Shown: positions 8,984 to 17,714, counted from the first letter of the stretch. The stretch is 64,000 nucleotides of DNA from Pseudomonas helmanticensis (GCF_900182985.1 NZ_FXUY01000001.1:2480001-2544000); one strand, 5' to 3'. Translations and numbers: made by a program. Notes: generated by a model not told the origin, from the sequence alone.

Positions 8984-10537
8984 ATGTCCGCGACTTCCCG
9001 CTTCCCTTTCCTGCCTTATCTCTTCGCCTGCCTGCTTGGCCTGTTTGCCCTCGGCGGCTTTTGGTACGGCCTCGGCAAACCGGTGATCCTGCCGGACGCC
9101 GCAACGCCGACGCACAAACTGCAATGCGCCTCCTACACGCCGTTCGACAAGGACCAGTCGCCGTTCGACGTGCCGTTCAAGCTGCGCCCGGAGCGCATGG
9201 ACGCCGACCTCGCGTTGCTGGCGACACGCTTTGAATGCATTCGCACCTATTCAATGACCGGCCTTGAAGCGCTGCCCGATCTGGCACGCAAGCACGGTCT
9301 GAAATTGATGATCGGCGCCTGGGTCAACAGCAACCCGGTGGACACCGAAAAAGAAGTCGAGCTGCTGATCAAATCGGCCAACGCCAACCCGGACGTGGTC
9401 AGCGCGGTGATCGTCGGCAACGAAGCGCTGCTGCGCAAGGAAGTCACCGGCGCGCAACTGGCTCGCCTGATCAACAAGGTCAAGAGCCAGATCAAGCAAC
9501 CGGTGACCTACGCGGATGTCTGGGAGTTCTGGCTCAAGCACCCGGAAGTCGCGCCGGCAGTGGATTTCCTGACCATTCATTTGCTGCCGTACTGGGAAGA
9601 TGATCCCTCCAACATCGATGCCGCCCTGCACCACGTGGCAGAGGTGCGTCAGGTGTTCGGCAACAAATTCGCCCCGAAAGACGTGATGATTGGCGAAACC
9701 GGCTGGCCGAGCGAAGGCCGCCAGCGTGAAACCGCCCTGCCGAGCCGGGTCAACGAAGCCAAGTTCATTCGTGGTTTTGTCGCCATGGCCGAGAAGGAAG
9801 GCTGGCATTACAACCTGATCGAAGCGTTCGATCAGCCATGGAAACGTGGCAGTGAAGGCGCGGTGGGCGGCTACTGGGGGCTGTTCGATGCGGATCGCCA
9901 GGACAAAGGTGTGCTCGCCGGGCCAGTGACCAATGTGCCGTACTGGAAGGAATGGCTAGCGGTCGGTGGTTTGATTTTCCTCGCAACCTTGCTGCTGGGC
10001 GGTCGCGTGCGTACCACCCGCGCAGCCCTGGTGTTGCCGCTGCTGGGCGCCCTCGCCGCTTGCTCGATGGGCGCGTGGGGGGATCTGGCGCGCGTGACCA
10101 CACGCTTTACCGGTGAATGGCTGTGGATCGGTTTGCTGACGGTGTTGAATCTGCTGGTGTTGGCGCATGCTGCACTGACGCTCAGCGCGCGTACGGGTTG
10201 GCGTGAACGGGCGTTCAGTCTGCTGGAGCGGCGCGCCGGCTGGCTGGTCGCGGCGGCCGGGTTTGCGGCGGCAGTGATGATGCTCGAGATGGTCTTTGAC
10301 CCGCGTTATCGCAGCTTCGCCAGCATGGCGTTTGTGCTGCCAGCGCTGGTTTACCTGTGCCGCCCGGTAAGCGTGCCACGGCGCGAGATTGCCTTGCTGA
10401 CGTTTATTGTCGGTGCGGGGATTGCGCCGCAGTTGTATCAGGAAGGTTTGCAGAATCAGCAGGCGTGGGGTTGGGCGTTGGTGAGTGGATTGATGATGGC
10501 TGCGTTGTGGCGCTGCCTGCGCATTCGAAAGGACTGA
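8984..10537 (+). CDS. GH17 family beta-1,3-glucan-active membrane protein
   Basis: The 517-residue product has an N-terminal signal-anchor (PYLFACLLGLFALGGFWYG), then a glycoside hydrolase family 17 domain (about residues 45-310). The acid/base glutamate is in VGNEALL (Glu147) and the nucleophile in GETGWPSEG (Glu238). After about residue 325 come several membrane helices. Related Pseudomonas enzymes act as glucanosyltransferases in periplasmic beta-glucan synthesis. Unlike the larger NdvB-type fusions it has no glycosyltransferase domain. The start is uncertain: ATG 8984 is chosen because the signal-anchor begins there, and ATG 8942 is in frame. Confidence 0.85.
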   Translation: MSATSRFPFLPYLFACLLGLFALGGFWYGLGKPVILPDAATPTHKLQCASYTPFDKDQSPFDVPFKLRPERMDADLALLATRFECIRTYSMTGLEALPDLARKHGLKLMIGAWVNSNPVDTEKEVELLIKSANANPDVVSAVIVGNEALLRKEVTGAQLARLINKVKSQIKQPVTYADVWEFWLKHPEVAPAVDFLTIHLLPYWEDDPSNIDAALHHVAEVRQVFGNKFAPKDVMIGETGWPSEGRQRETALPSRVNEAKFIRGFVAMAEKEGWHYNLIEAFDQPWKRGSEGAVGGYWGLFDADRQDKGVLAGPVTNVPYWKEWLAVGGLIFLATLLLGGRVRTTRAALVLPLLGALAACSMGAWGDLARVTTRFTGEWLWIGLLTVLNLLVLAHAALTLSARTGWRERAFSLLERRAGWLVAAAGFAAAVMMLEMVFDPRYRSFASMAFVLPALVYLCRPVSVPRREIALLTFIVGAGIAPQLYQEGLQNQQAWGWALVSGLMMAALWRCLRIRKD

Positions 10538-10550
10538 TCAAAAGCAAGAT

Positions 10551-10629
10551 CAAAAGATCGCAGCCTTCGGCAGCTCCTACAAGGTGTACGCCATCTCAAT
10601 GTAGGAGCTGCCGAAGGCTGCGATCTTTT
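10551..10629. repeat. REPIN (GATCGCAGCC class)
   Basis: Inverted pair AAAAGATCGCAGCCTTCGGC and its complement, with CAGCTCCTACA/TGTAGGAGCTG cores, between two convergent genes. It may stand in for a terminator. Confidence 0.9.
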
Positions 10630-10632
10630 CCA

Positions 10633-11001
10633 TCAGGCGCTACGGGACTCGCGAACCAGACGCAACCCGGCAATCACCAGCGCAAACACCGCAAAAGTGG
10701 TGTTGTACAACGCCAGCGCCGGCAGCCCGAACACCAGCGCCAGCACCGCCAGCCACCACCCTGCCCGCCCGGGCAAGACGAAAGCGATCAGCGCCGCACC
10801 CAGCGCCGCCCATCCCAGCACCTGAAAATGAATCATCAGCCCGAGGTTGGAACGCAGCTGGCATTCCCAACGGCTGGCCTCATCCACGCAGATGCCCACC
10901 CACTTGCCGTCCTCCATAAAGCCATAACGCGCGCCATAACTGGCGGCCAGCCATAACGGCAACAGAACGAGCAACAGAATCACGGGCAAGCGGCGGGACA
11001 T
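10633..11001 (-). CDS. Hypothetical inner-membrane protein
   Basis: A 122-residue protein with about four hydrophobic segments (after MSRRLP; around HFQVLGWAALGAALIAFVLP; two more before the C-terminal RLVRESRSA). Two cysteines flank a short soluble loop (WVGICVDEASRWECQL) that could form a disulfide on the periplasmic side. The start ATG at 10999-11001 has a GGAGTG ribosome binding site; longer in-frame starts are not supported. I do not recognise the family. Confidence 0.75.
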   Translation of the reverse strand: MSRRLPVILLLVLLPLWLAASYGARYGFMEDGKWVGICVDEASRWECQLRSNLGLMIHFQVLGWAALGAALIAFVLPGRAGWWLAVLALVFGLPALALYNTTFAVFALVIAGLRLVRESRSA

Positions 11002-11225
11002 GAAGCACTCCAATCTTGAGAAATCGGCGGCCAGCTTAATCTGCCGCCAGCCGTGTGCAAGCGCTAACAACAGTTAACTGTTCATTGAAGCGGTGCAAAG
11101 TGTATCGTCCAGCTACTATTACTCCGAATTCTGCCTGTTTGGTGCCGATGCATGGCACTTTGGCGCAAACCCGGTGGTCATAGCCTGCGAACTTCATTCG
11201 GCACCTTCCTCTAAGGGATCTAGTC

Positions 11226-12524
11226 ATGCTCCGTTCCTTGCGCTTCGCCGCGCTGTTCAGCGGCCTTATTTTGAGTGCGTCCGCACTGGCGGTAGATATC
11301 GATGCCGCCAGTTATGGCTACCCCCTGACCAATCCGTTCGAGGCGACCATCGCCACGACCCCGCCGGATTTGCGCCCGGAATTGCCGCTGGACGACGACA
11401 TCAATCAGTCGGATCGCAGCGTCACTTTGCGCCCGGAGCGTGCGTTTATCCTGCCGGACAATTTCTGGGCAGTGAAAAAACTCACCTACCGCATCGCCAC
11501 GCAGGACAAGCCGGCGCCACTGATCTTCCTGATCGCCGGCACTGGCGCGCGCTATGACAGCACGCTCAACGAATACCTGAAAAAGCTCTACTACAAGGCC
11601 GGCTACCACGTCGTGCAGTTGTCCTCGCCGACCAGCTTCGACTTCATCAGCGCCGCCTCGCGCTTCGCCACCCCGGGCGTGACCAAGGAAGACGCCGAAG
11701 ACATGTACCGGGTGATGCAGGCCGTGCGCGCGCAAAACCCGAAAGTGCCGGTCACCGAGTACTACCTGACCGGCTACAGCCTCGGCGCCCTCGATGCGGC
11801 ATTCGTGGCGCACCTCGACGAGACGCGTCGCAGCTTCAACTTCAAGAAAGTCCTGCTGCTCAATCCGCCGGTGAACCTCTACACCTCGATCACCAACCTC
11901 GACAAGCTGGTCCAGACCGAGGTCAAGGGCATCAATAACAGCACCACGTTCTATGAACTGGTACTGAGCAAATTGACCCGCTACTTCCAGCAGAAAGGCT
12001 ACATCGACCTCAACGATGCGCTGCTCTACGACTTCCAGCAGTCCAAGCAGCACCTGACCAACGAACAGATGGCGATGCTGATCGGCACCTCGTTCCGCTT
12101 CTCGGCAGCCGACATCGCGTTCACCTCGGACCTGATCAACCGTCGCGGCCTGATCACCCCGCCGAAGTTTCCGATCACCGAAGGCACCAGCCTCACGCCG
12201 TTCCTCAAGCGTGCCCTGCAATGCGACTTCGACTGCTACCTGACCGATCAGGTGATTCCGATGTGGCGCGCACGCACCGACGGCGGCAGCCTGCTGCAAC
12301 TGATCGATCAGGTCAGCCTGTATGCGCTCAAGGATTACCTGCACGACAGCCCGAAAATCGCCGTGATGCATAACGCCGATGACGTGATTCTCGGCCCCGG
12401 CGACCTCGGTTTCCTGCGCAAGACCTTCGGTGATCGCCTGACCGTTTACCCACTGGGCGGCCATTGCGGCAACATTAACTACCGCGTCAACAGCGACGCC
12501 ATGCTGGAGTTCTTCCGTGGCTAA
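11226..12524 (+). CDS. Secreted alpha/beta hydrolase (serine esterase/lipase type)
   Basis: 432 residues with a signal peptide (cleavage near ALA-VDI, residue 22). The nucleophile elbow GYSLG is at residues 183-187 (Ser185), an oxyanion-type loop is IAGTGA (about 103-108), and the likely acid and histidine are in NADDVILG and LGGHCGN near the C-terminus. The downstream MlaA-like gene overlaps its last 8 bp, so the two are translationally coupled and probably act together at the envelope. The pair resembles PA3238-PA3239. The substrate is unknown; phospholipid or another acyl ester is inference from the neighbour. Confidence 0.85.
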   Translation: MLRSLRFAALFSGLILSASALAVDIDAASYGYPLTNPFEATIATTPPDLRPELPLDDDINQSDRSVTLRPERAFILPDNFWAVKKLTYRIATQDKPAPLIFLIAGTGARYDSTLNEYLKKLYYKAGYHVVQLSSPTSFDFISAASRFATPGVTKEDAEDMYRVMQAVRAQNPKVPVTEYYLTGYSLGALDAAFVAHLDETRRSFNFKKVLLLNPPVNLYTSITNLDKLVQTEVKGINNSTTFYELVLSKLTRYFQQKGYIDLNDALLYDFQQSKQHLTNEQMAMLIGTSFRFSAADIAFTSDLINRRGLITPPKFPITEGTSLTPFLKRALQCDFDCYLTDQVIPMWRARTDGGSLLQLIDQVSLYALKDYLHDSPKIAVMHNADDVILGPGDLGFLRKTFGDRLTVYPLGGHCGNINYRVNSDAMLEFFRG

Positions 12525-13305
12525 ATATCTCCTGCTGATTGCAGCGCTCCTCTGCGCAGGCGTGGCCCAGGCCGACAACAGTAAGGCCAACGCACCCGTC
12601 GTGGTCGACAGCGACGGCTTCAAAGAGCCGCTGTCCAAACTGAAATTCAACCCGGGACTGGACCAGCGCGAATTCGAGCGTTCGACGCTCAACGCGCTGA
12701 ACGTCTACGACCCGCTGGAATCGTGGAACCGTCGGGTTTACCACTTCAACTACCGCTTCGACCAATGGGTATTCCTGCCGGTGGTCGATGGCTATCGCTA
12801 CGTCACGCCAAGCTTTGTGCGCACCGGTGTGAGCAACTTCTTCAACAACCTCGGCGATGTGCCGAACCTGTTGAACAGCCTGTTGCAGTTCAAAGGTCAG
12901 CGCTCGATGGAAACCACCGCGCGCCTGTTGCTCAACACCACCATCGGCATCGCCGGCCTGTGGGACCCGGCGACCGCCATGGGCCTGCCACGCCAGAGCG
13001 AAGACTTCGGGCAGACCCTGGGTTTCTACGGTGTACCGGGTGGCGCCTACTTCGTACTGCCGATCTTCGGCCCGTCGAACATTCGTGACACCGCAGGCCT
13101 CGCCGTGGATTTCACTGCCGAGTCGGCGATCAACTTCCTCAATGTTTCGGAAGTCAGCTCCAACCACCCGGAAGTCTGGGCCTTGCGCGCCGTCGACAAG
13201 CGCTACCAGACCAGCTTCCGTTACGGTCAGATGAACTCGCCGTTCGAGTACGAGAAAGTGCGTTACGTGTACACCGAAGCGCGTAAGTTGCAGATCGCCG
13301 AATAG
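12517..13305 (+). CDS. MlaA/VacJ family outer-membrane lipid-asymmetry protein
   Basis: 262 residues of the MlaA (VacJ) family, whose best known member removes misplaced phospholipids from the outer leaflet of the outer membrane. Family features include NVYDPLESWNRRVYHFNY and the central amphipathic FFNNLGDVPNLLNSLLQ segment. The GTG start at 12517 overlaps the upstream hydrolase. The N-terminus ends in AQADN, which looks like a signal peptidase I site. The only nearby cysteine (LLCAG) does not fit a lipobox, so this copy may not be a lipoprotein. The usual mla transporter genes are not nearby. Confidence 0.9.
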   Translation: MAKYLLLIAALLCAGVAQADNSKANAPVVVDSDGFKEPLSKLKFNPGLDQREFERSTLNALNVYDPLESWNRRVYHFNYRFDQWVFLPVVDGYRYVTPSFVRTGVSNFFNNLGDVPNLLNSLLQFKGQRSMETTARLLLNTTIGIAGLWDPATAMGLPRQSEDFGQTLGFYGVPGGAYFVLPIFGPSNIRDTAGLAVDFTAESAINFLNVSEVSSNHPEVWALRAVDKRYQTSFRYGQMNSPFEYEKVRYVYTEARKLQIAE

Positions 13306-13320
13306 TTTTCGGCAGAAACA

Positions 13321-13361
13321 AAAAAGGGCCATTCGATGCGAGTCGAATGGCCCTTTTTTTT
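13321..13361. terminator. Bidirectional rho-independent terminator
   Basis: AAAAAGGGCCATTCGA pairs perfectly with TCGAATGGCCCTTTTT across a 6-nt loop, with further T residues after. It ends the hydrolase-mlaA operon and, read from the other strand, could end the DUF808 transcript. Confidence 0.93.
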
Positions 13362-13362
13362 A

Positions 13363-13445
13363 AGATCAAGGGATCGCAGCCTGCGGCAGCTCCTACAGAG
13401 GGTGCGCGATGCCCATGTAGGAGCTGCCGCAGGCTGCGATCTTTT
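13363..13445. repeat. REPIN (GATCGCAGCC class)
   Basis: Inverted copies of GGATCGCAGCCTGCGGCAGC around a 25-bp spacer, ending at the stop codon of the DUF808 gene. Confidence 0.9.
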
Positions 13446-14358
13446 AGCCCTTAACAGATTTCCAGATTTTGCCGACGATGGAAACCACCGCCAACACCAC
13501 CGCACCGGCAAAGATCCCCGCCACGCCATTGAGCAACATCGGCACCGCAAACCCGGCACTCCCGGCCGCTGCGCCAACGCCTTCAATCCAGTGATGAATC
13601 ACCGGCACGCCGTGGGTGAGAATGCCGCCACCGACGAGAAACATCGCCGCCGTGCCCACCACCGACAGGGTTTTCATCATGTACGGTGCTGCGCTGAGGA
13701 TCCCGCTGCCAATCTTCTTCGCCATCTGCCCAGGCTTCTGGGTCAGCCACAAACCGAGATCGTCGAGTTTGACGATGCCCGCGACCAGGCCGTAAACCCC
13801 CACGGTCATGACGATGGCAATGCCCGACATCACGATCACTTGCTGGGTCAGCGAGGCATCCGCCACGGTACCCAACGTGATGGCGATGATTTCTGCCGAC
13901 AGAATGAAGTCAGTGCGAATCGCGCCTTTGATCTTGTCCTTTTCGTACGCCACCAGATCGGTCGCAGGATCCGCCACGGCTTCTGTCAACTGCGCATGCC
14001 CGGCCTCGTCTTCAGCCTCGCTGTGGAGAAATTTGTGCGCGAGTTTTTCGAAGCCTTCGAAACACAGATACGCGCCACCGACCATCAACAACGGCGTCAC
14101 CAGCCAAGGGACGAACGCACTGATCGCCAGCGCCGACGGCACGAGGATCAGCTTGTTGACGAATGAGCCCTTGGCCACCGCCCAAACCACCGGAATTTCC
14201 CGCTCGGCACGCACGCCGGAGACTTGCTGGGCATTCAGCGCCAGGTCGTCGCCGAGCACGCCGGCGGTTTTCTTGGCGGCCATTTTGCTCATCAACGCCA
14301 CGTCATCCAGAACGGTGGCGATATCGTCGACCAGCACCAGCAAACTGCTTCCTGCCAT
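13444..14358 (-). CDS. DUF808 family membrane protein (YedI-like)
   Basis: 304 residues, beginning [21 protein letters not shown] and followed by the [17 protein letters not shown] segment characteristic of DUF808. Several membrane helices follow, among them stretches near [23 protein letters not shown] and the glycine-rich C-terminal half. The function of the family is unknown. It is transcribed away from the TetR regulator, and the 135-bp gap could hold both promoters. Whether that regulator controls it is inference. Confidence 0.9.
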   Translation of the reverse strand: MAGSSLLVLVDDIATVLDDVALMSKMAAKKTAGVLGDDLALNAQQVSGVRAEREIPVVWAVAKGSFVNKLILVPSALAISAFVPWLVTPLLMVGGAYLCFEGFEKLAHKFLHSEAEDEAGHAQLTEAVADPATDLVAYEKDKIKGAIRTDFILSAEIIAITLGTVADASLTQQVIVMSGIAIVMTVGVYGLVAGIVKLDDLGLWLTQKPGQMAKKIGSGILSAAPYMMKTLSVVGTAAMFLVGGGILTHGVPVIHHWIEGVGAAAGSAGFAVPMLLNGVAGIFAGAVVLAVVSIVGKIWKSVKG

Positions 14359-14493
14359 GAATCCTGTTTCCTTTTATGTATGAATGTTGCGAAGCATAAC
14401 GCGACCACAGACCACACGGAGCATTCTTGAGCGCCGCGCGAGGCCGGTGCTACCATGCGCAACCGCCAGAACAGGCAAGGAACCACCGGGTTT

Positions 14494-15102
14494 ATGAGCA
14501 CAATCCGCGAGCGCAACAAAGAACTGATCCTGCGTGCCGCCAGTGAGGAGTTTGCCGACAAGGGCTTCGCTGCGACCAAAACCAGCGACATCGCCGCCAA
14601 GGCAGGATTGCCCAAGCCCAACGTCTACTACTACTTCAAGTCCAAGGAAAACCTCTATCGCGAGGTTCTGGAAAGCATCATCGTGCCGATCCTGCAGGCC
14701 TCGACCCCGTTCAATCCGGACGGCGTACCGAGCGAAGTGCTGAGCGGCTACATCCGCTCGAAGATCCGCATCTCCCGTGACCTGCCCTTCGCCTCCAAGG
14801 TGTTCGCCAGCGAAATCATGCACGGCGCGCCACATTTGAGCGCTGACCTGGTCGAGCAGCTCAACGGCCAGGCCAAGCACAACATCGACTGCATCCAGAG
14901 CTGGATCGACCGCGGCCAGATCGCCCCGATCGACCCGAATCACCTGATGTTCAGCATCTGGGCCGCGACCCAGACCTACGCCGACTTCGACTGGCAGATT
15001 TCTGCGGTCACCGGGAAGGAGAATCTGGACGAAGCGGATTATGAAGCAGCGGCGCAGACGATTATCCGGTTGGTGCTCAAAGGCTGTGAGCCAGATCAAT
15101 AA
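14494..15102 (+). CDS. TetR/AcrR family regulator with RutR (YcdC)-type C-terminus
   Basis: 202 residues. The N-terminal helix-turn-helix covers about residues 8-55 (FADKGFAATKTSDIAAKAGL, then PNVYYYFKSKENLY). The C-terminal half keeps the signature of RutR, for example APIDPNHLMFSIWAATQTYADF. RutR-type proteins sense uracil or thymine and control pyrimidine catabolism; no such genes are adjacent here, so the target is unknown. The start is ATG 14494, with AAGGA 13 bp upstream; longer in-frame starts are not supported. Confidence 0.9.
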   Translation: MSTIRERNKELILRAASEEFADKGFAATKTSDIAAKAGLPKPNVYYYFKSKENLYREVLESIIVPILQASTPFNPDGVPSEVLSGYIRSKIRISRDLPFASKVFASEIMHGAPHLSADLVEQLNGQAKHNIDCIQSWIDRGQIAPIDPNHLMFSIWAATQTYADFDWQISAVTGKENLDEADYEAAAQTIIRLVLKGCEPDQ

Positions 15103-15117
15103 GACTGCGGTGACGCC

Positions 15118-15183
15118 ATCGCGAGCAGGCTCACTCCTACAGGGGAACGCATTCCAAATGTAGGAGTGAGCCTGCTCGCGATC
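15118..15183. repeat. REPIN (GAGCAGGCTC class), left flank of the RAYT gene
   Basis: ATCGCGAGCAGGCTCACTCC and its inverted partner, separated by about 25 bp. Confidence 0.92.
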
Positions 15184-15202
15184 AAGGCAACTCGGTTTGA
15201 GC

Positions 15203-15660
15203 TCAAACCCAAATAGCATCCCACAGCGGATAGTCACCTAGTTTTTGTACAAGTCCTGCCCGCAATGGGTTAGCCACGACATACCGCGCCACTTTCACCA
15301 GATCCTCCTCTCGCCGCAGTGCCCGGTCATGAAAGCCTCGCTGCCAGATAGAGTTGCTATCACCAGTAGCCTGCTTTACCGCTTTAGCACTCAGTGACTT
15401 GGTCTTCTGCATCAACTCACTCAAGGTTCCCTGCCGCAACTCGATCAGCCAGTGAAAATGATCCGGCATAACCACCCACGCCAATGAGTTGGCCTGGCCA
15501 GAATGCTGAGCATTTCTAAATTGCTTGACGACCAATCTACCAGGGTGAAATCCCTGAAGACCGGTTTCCTCTGATATGTGTTGGTAGTTAACAGATAAAT
15601 GCGACTGGCTTCGGCGTAGCGTCCGAATCGCAATCGGTGTGCAGCAGGTAAATCCGGCAT
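15203..15660 (-). pseudogene. REP-associated tyrosine transposase (RAYT), frameshifted
   Basis: Single-strand transposases of the Y1/HUH type thought to mobilise REP sequences. The N-terminal part (MPDLPAAHRLRFGRY ... KPVFRDFTL) and the C-terminal part (LVVKQFRNAQHS to the end) lie in different frames. Adding one G near 15541 would join them as DFTLGRLVVKQF, matching the family. The C-terminal part keeps the HUH motif in MPDHFHWLIEL, the nucleic-acid-contact segment WQRGFHDRALR and the candidate catalytic tyrosine in VARYVVANPLRAGLV. REPINs of one class flank it on both sides. It is inactive as read unless the shift is a sequencing error or is bypassed. Confidence 0.87.
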
Positions 15661-15753
15661 TCCTTTGCCCTCCATGATCAGGTCATGAAAGGCTAGTTCT
15701 GTGGATTCAATTGGGGTGGGTGGACCTTTGGCTGGATGTGTCTGGAAGGTTGC

Positions 15754-15846
15754 TATCGCGAGCAGGCTCACTCCTACATAGGGTTTGTGGTGTTTAGACA
15801 ATTTGTGTCTAAACACGCCCCTTGTAGGAGGGAGCCTGCTCGCGAT
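15754..15846. repeat. REPIN (GAGCAGGCTC class) with internal hairpin, right flank of the RAYT gene
   Basis: Inverted REP copies surround a perfect 11-bp inverted repeat, GTGTTTAGACA (15790-15800) and TGTCTAAACAC (15806-15816), with a 5-nt loop. Confidence 0.92.
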
Positions 15847-15887
15847 GACTCTTCTTCAGGCGCCGCAAAACTTCACGAATAAAAATC

Positions 15888-16958
15888 TCAAGCCTCCTCC
15901 CCCATCAACCAGCGCAATGCCTGCGGCAGCGAAGTGCTCCAGTCCTCCGGAAAAGTGTGTCCAGCCTCGTGAGTGCGCGACTTTACCTCGTTGCCGTCGC
16001 TGAACAGCTTGCGGAAATCGGCGCTCATCTGTTGATTGCCCGGTCCTTCTTTCTCACCGTTGATGACAAACACACGTTTGCCGCGTGCCTTGCTTTCGGT
16101 AGGCGTCGGCTGATTGCCGCCGGGTGACAGCAGCAGTGCGCCGGCGTAATCGTCCGGGTGTTGCGCCAACAAGGCGCCGGCGTGTTGCGAGCCTTGCGAG
16201 AAACCCATCAGGAACACGCGTTTGCGGTCGATGCATTGCTGGGCTTCGAGGGTTTTGAGGCCATTCTGCACCGTTTGATGAGTACCTTCAAAACCTGGGC
16301 CGATCCAGCGGAAGCTGTCGACCGCGTTGATCATTTGCGTACCGTTGATCCCTAGAATGATTGCGCCCGTGTCAGCCAGCGGTTGGTAGCCCTCATCCAG
16401 TTCACCATTGACGCCATAACCGTGCAGCCAGACCACTACCGGCCGGCAGGCTTTGGGCACCGGAATGCTTGCCGACGGGTTGAGCACCGATATCGCGCCA
16501 ACCTTGCCCACGGCAATTTTCCGGTAGCGTTCCTGCGCGTGCGCCAGCACGGTTTTGTAGGTGTCAGATTCGCGCAGATCAGCAAAATCCTCATCGCCAG
16601 CCATCAATGGGCCGAACCACAAACCACGATCATCGGCTTCGCGCAGGAAGCGCTCGGCCAATTTGTCGTCACCACGACGAGCAAACAGCGCCGCGACCTG
16701 ATAAGGCGCCTGCAATTGTTTCGGATCTTCACGGCTGGCGGCCAGATAGACGGCAATGGCCTGCAACGTATCGGACGATTCGAGCTTTTCCGCGCGCTCC
16801 ATCAGTTCCTCGACGTCGTCGGCATTGATCAATGCCGAGACCACCGGGCTCAGTGCGTTGAACGCGATTTCTTCGGCATCGGGAGTTTCCGTCGCATGCA
16901 GGACGGGAGTGCAGAGAATGATGGCGGCGGCCATCGTCATGGCAAATAGCGTCTTCAC
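15888..16958 (-). CDS. Secreted carboxylesterase/phospholipase-type alpha/beta hydrolase
   Basis: 356 residues with a signal peptide ending VLHA. An N-terminal helical region (about 25-130) resembles a TPR-like module and is followed by the hydrolase domain: VVWLHGYGVNG (oxyanion region), the nucleophile elbow GFSQGS, and the catalytic-type histidine in EAGHTFPEDW. The fold is close to the phospholipase/carboxylesterase and dienelactone hydrolase group. It is probably periplasmic. The substrate is unknown. Confidence 0.82.
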   Translation of the reverse strand: MKTLFAMTMAAAIILCTPVLHATETPDAEEIAFNALSPVVSALINADDVEELMERAEKLESSDTLQAIAVYLAASREDPKQLQAPYQVAALFARRGDDKLAERFLREADDRGLWFGPLMAGDEDFADLRESDTYKTVLAHAQERYRKIAVGKVGAISVLNPSASIPVPKACRPVVVWLHGYGVNGELDEGYQPLADTGAIILGINGTQMINAVDSFRWIGPGFEGTHQTVQNGLKTLEAQQCIDRKRVFLMGFSQGSQHAGALLAQHPDDYAGALLLSPGGNQPTPTESKARGKRVFVINGEKEGPGNQQMSADFRKLFSDGNEVKSRTHEAGHTFPEDWSTSLPQALRWLMGEEA

Positions 16959-17057
16959 GCAGATCTTCCTTGATACATAAACGAGAAGGGCGGCAGTCTA
17001 TAGACCCCGCCCCTCTTCGTCATCATCACACCATCAGGCGTGCTGACTCATTGCCGG

Positions 17058-17498
17058 TCAGGCCGCCACCCCCGCATCCGCACGCAGGTCCAGCGCCTCC
17101 ACCGCTTTGATCGCCACTTGCTCATCGATATCCGACAGATCGCCGCTAATCCCGATCGCTCCCAGCACATTGCCGGCCTGATCACGAATCAACACACCGC
17201 CCGGTGCCGGCACGACGCTGCCCTGGCCCATGCTGTTCAGCGCGGCAATAAAGGCCGGGCGTTGTTGTGCATCAAGTGCCAGCAGGCGTGAGCCTTTGCC
17301 CAGAGCGATGGCGCCCCAGGCTTTGCCGATGGCGATGTTCGGGCGCAGCAGGCTCGCGCCGTCTTCGCGCTGCAGGGTGATCAGGTGGCCGCCGGTATCG
17401 AGTACCGCGATGGTCAGCGGCGCGGCGTTGATGCCCCGCCCGGCCGTGATGGCTTCGTTGACCAGGTTGACTGCGACTTTCAAGGTTAAAGCGCTCAT
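17058..17498 (-). CDS. GlcG/HbpS family protein
   Basis: 146 residues matching the GlcG/HbpS (DUF336) family: PLTIAVLDTGGHL, then GKAWGAIALG, then PGGVLIRDQAGNVLGAIGISG. Members are often encoded with glycolate/glyoxylate genes; some bind haem, but their metabolic role is unclear. It is divergent from gcl and shares its 267-bp control region, so joint regulation is likely. The start ATG is preceded by GAGG at 7-bp spacing. Confidence 0.9.
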   Translation of the reverse strand: MSALTLKVAVNLVNEAITAGRGINAAPLTIAVLDTGGHLITLQREDGASLLRPNIAIGKAWGAIALGKGSRLLALDAQQRPAFIAALNSMGQGSVVPAPGGVLIRDQAGNVLGAIGISGDLSDIDEQVAIKAVEALDLRADAGVAA

Positions 17499-17590
17499 GG
17501 TGCCGTCCTCATTTTGTTATAGGGAAAGTCGGGGGCTGCGGTTTTCTGCCGCAGCCCGATGCAACAAATAGAACACAATGAATTATTTTT

Positions 17591-17600
17591 TTGTATACAA
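17591..17600. promoter_or_regulatory. TTGTATACAA palindrome, GlcG-side operator candidate
   Basis: A perfect 10-bp palindrome about 92 bp upstream of the GlcG-like start. An identical copy lies 138 bp away, next to gcl. Palindromes of this form are typical of GntR/FCD-type regulators; no regulator gene is encoded beside it. Confidence 0.6.
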
Positions 17601-17684
17601 TAATTCTCGAAAAGCGCCACATGCGACGAAAAGCCACAGCAGAAACGGCTTCCGACGAATGAAACAGGCGCTTGAGAAAATGGA

Positions 17685-17714
17685 TTGACCTGCGCCGTCC
17701 GCCGTGAATACACT
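17685..17714 (+). promoter_or_regulatory. Candidate promoter of the gcl operon
   Basis: TTGACC (17685-17690), an 18-bp spacer, then TACACT (17709-17714). Transcription would start near 17721, just before the second palindrome, so a protein bound there would block it. Confidence 0.45.

Noticed and set aside
15445..15816. Separate 123-codon hypothetical gene
   Set aside because: Its middle is the N-terminus of the frameshifted RAYT; the first 50 codons are REPIN sequence and the last 25 are out of frame.
16982..17020. Terminator-like hairpin between the secreted esterase gene and the GlcG-like gene
   Set aside because: A GGGCGG/CCGCCC stem exists but it is bulged and lacks a T run on the relevant strand.
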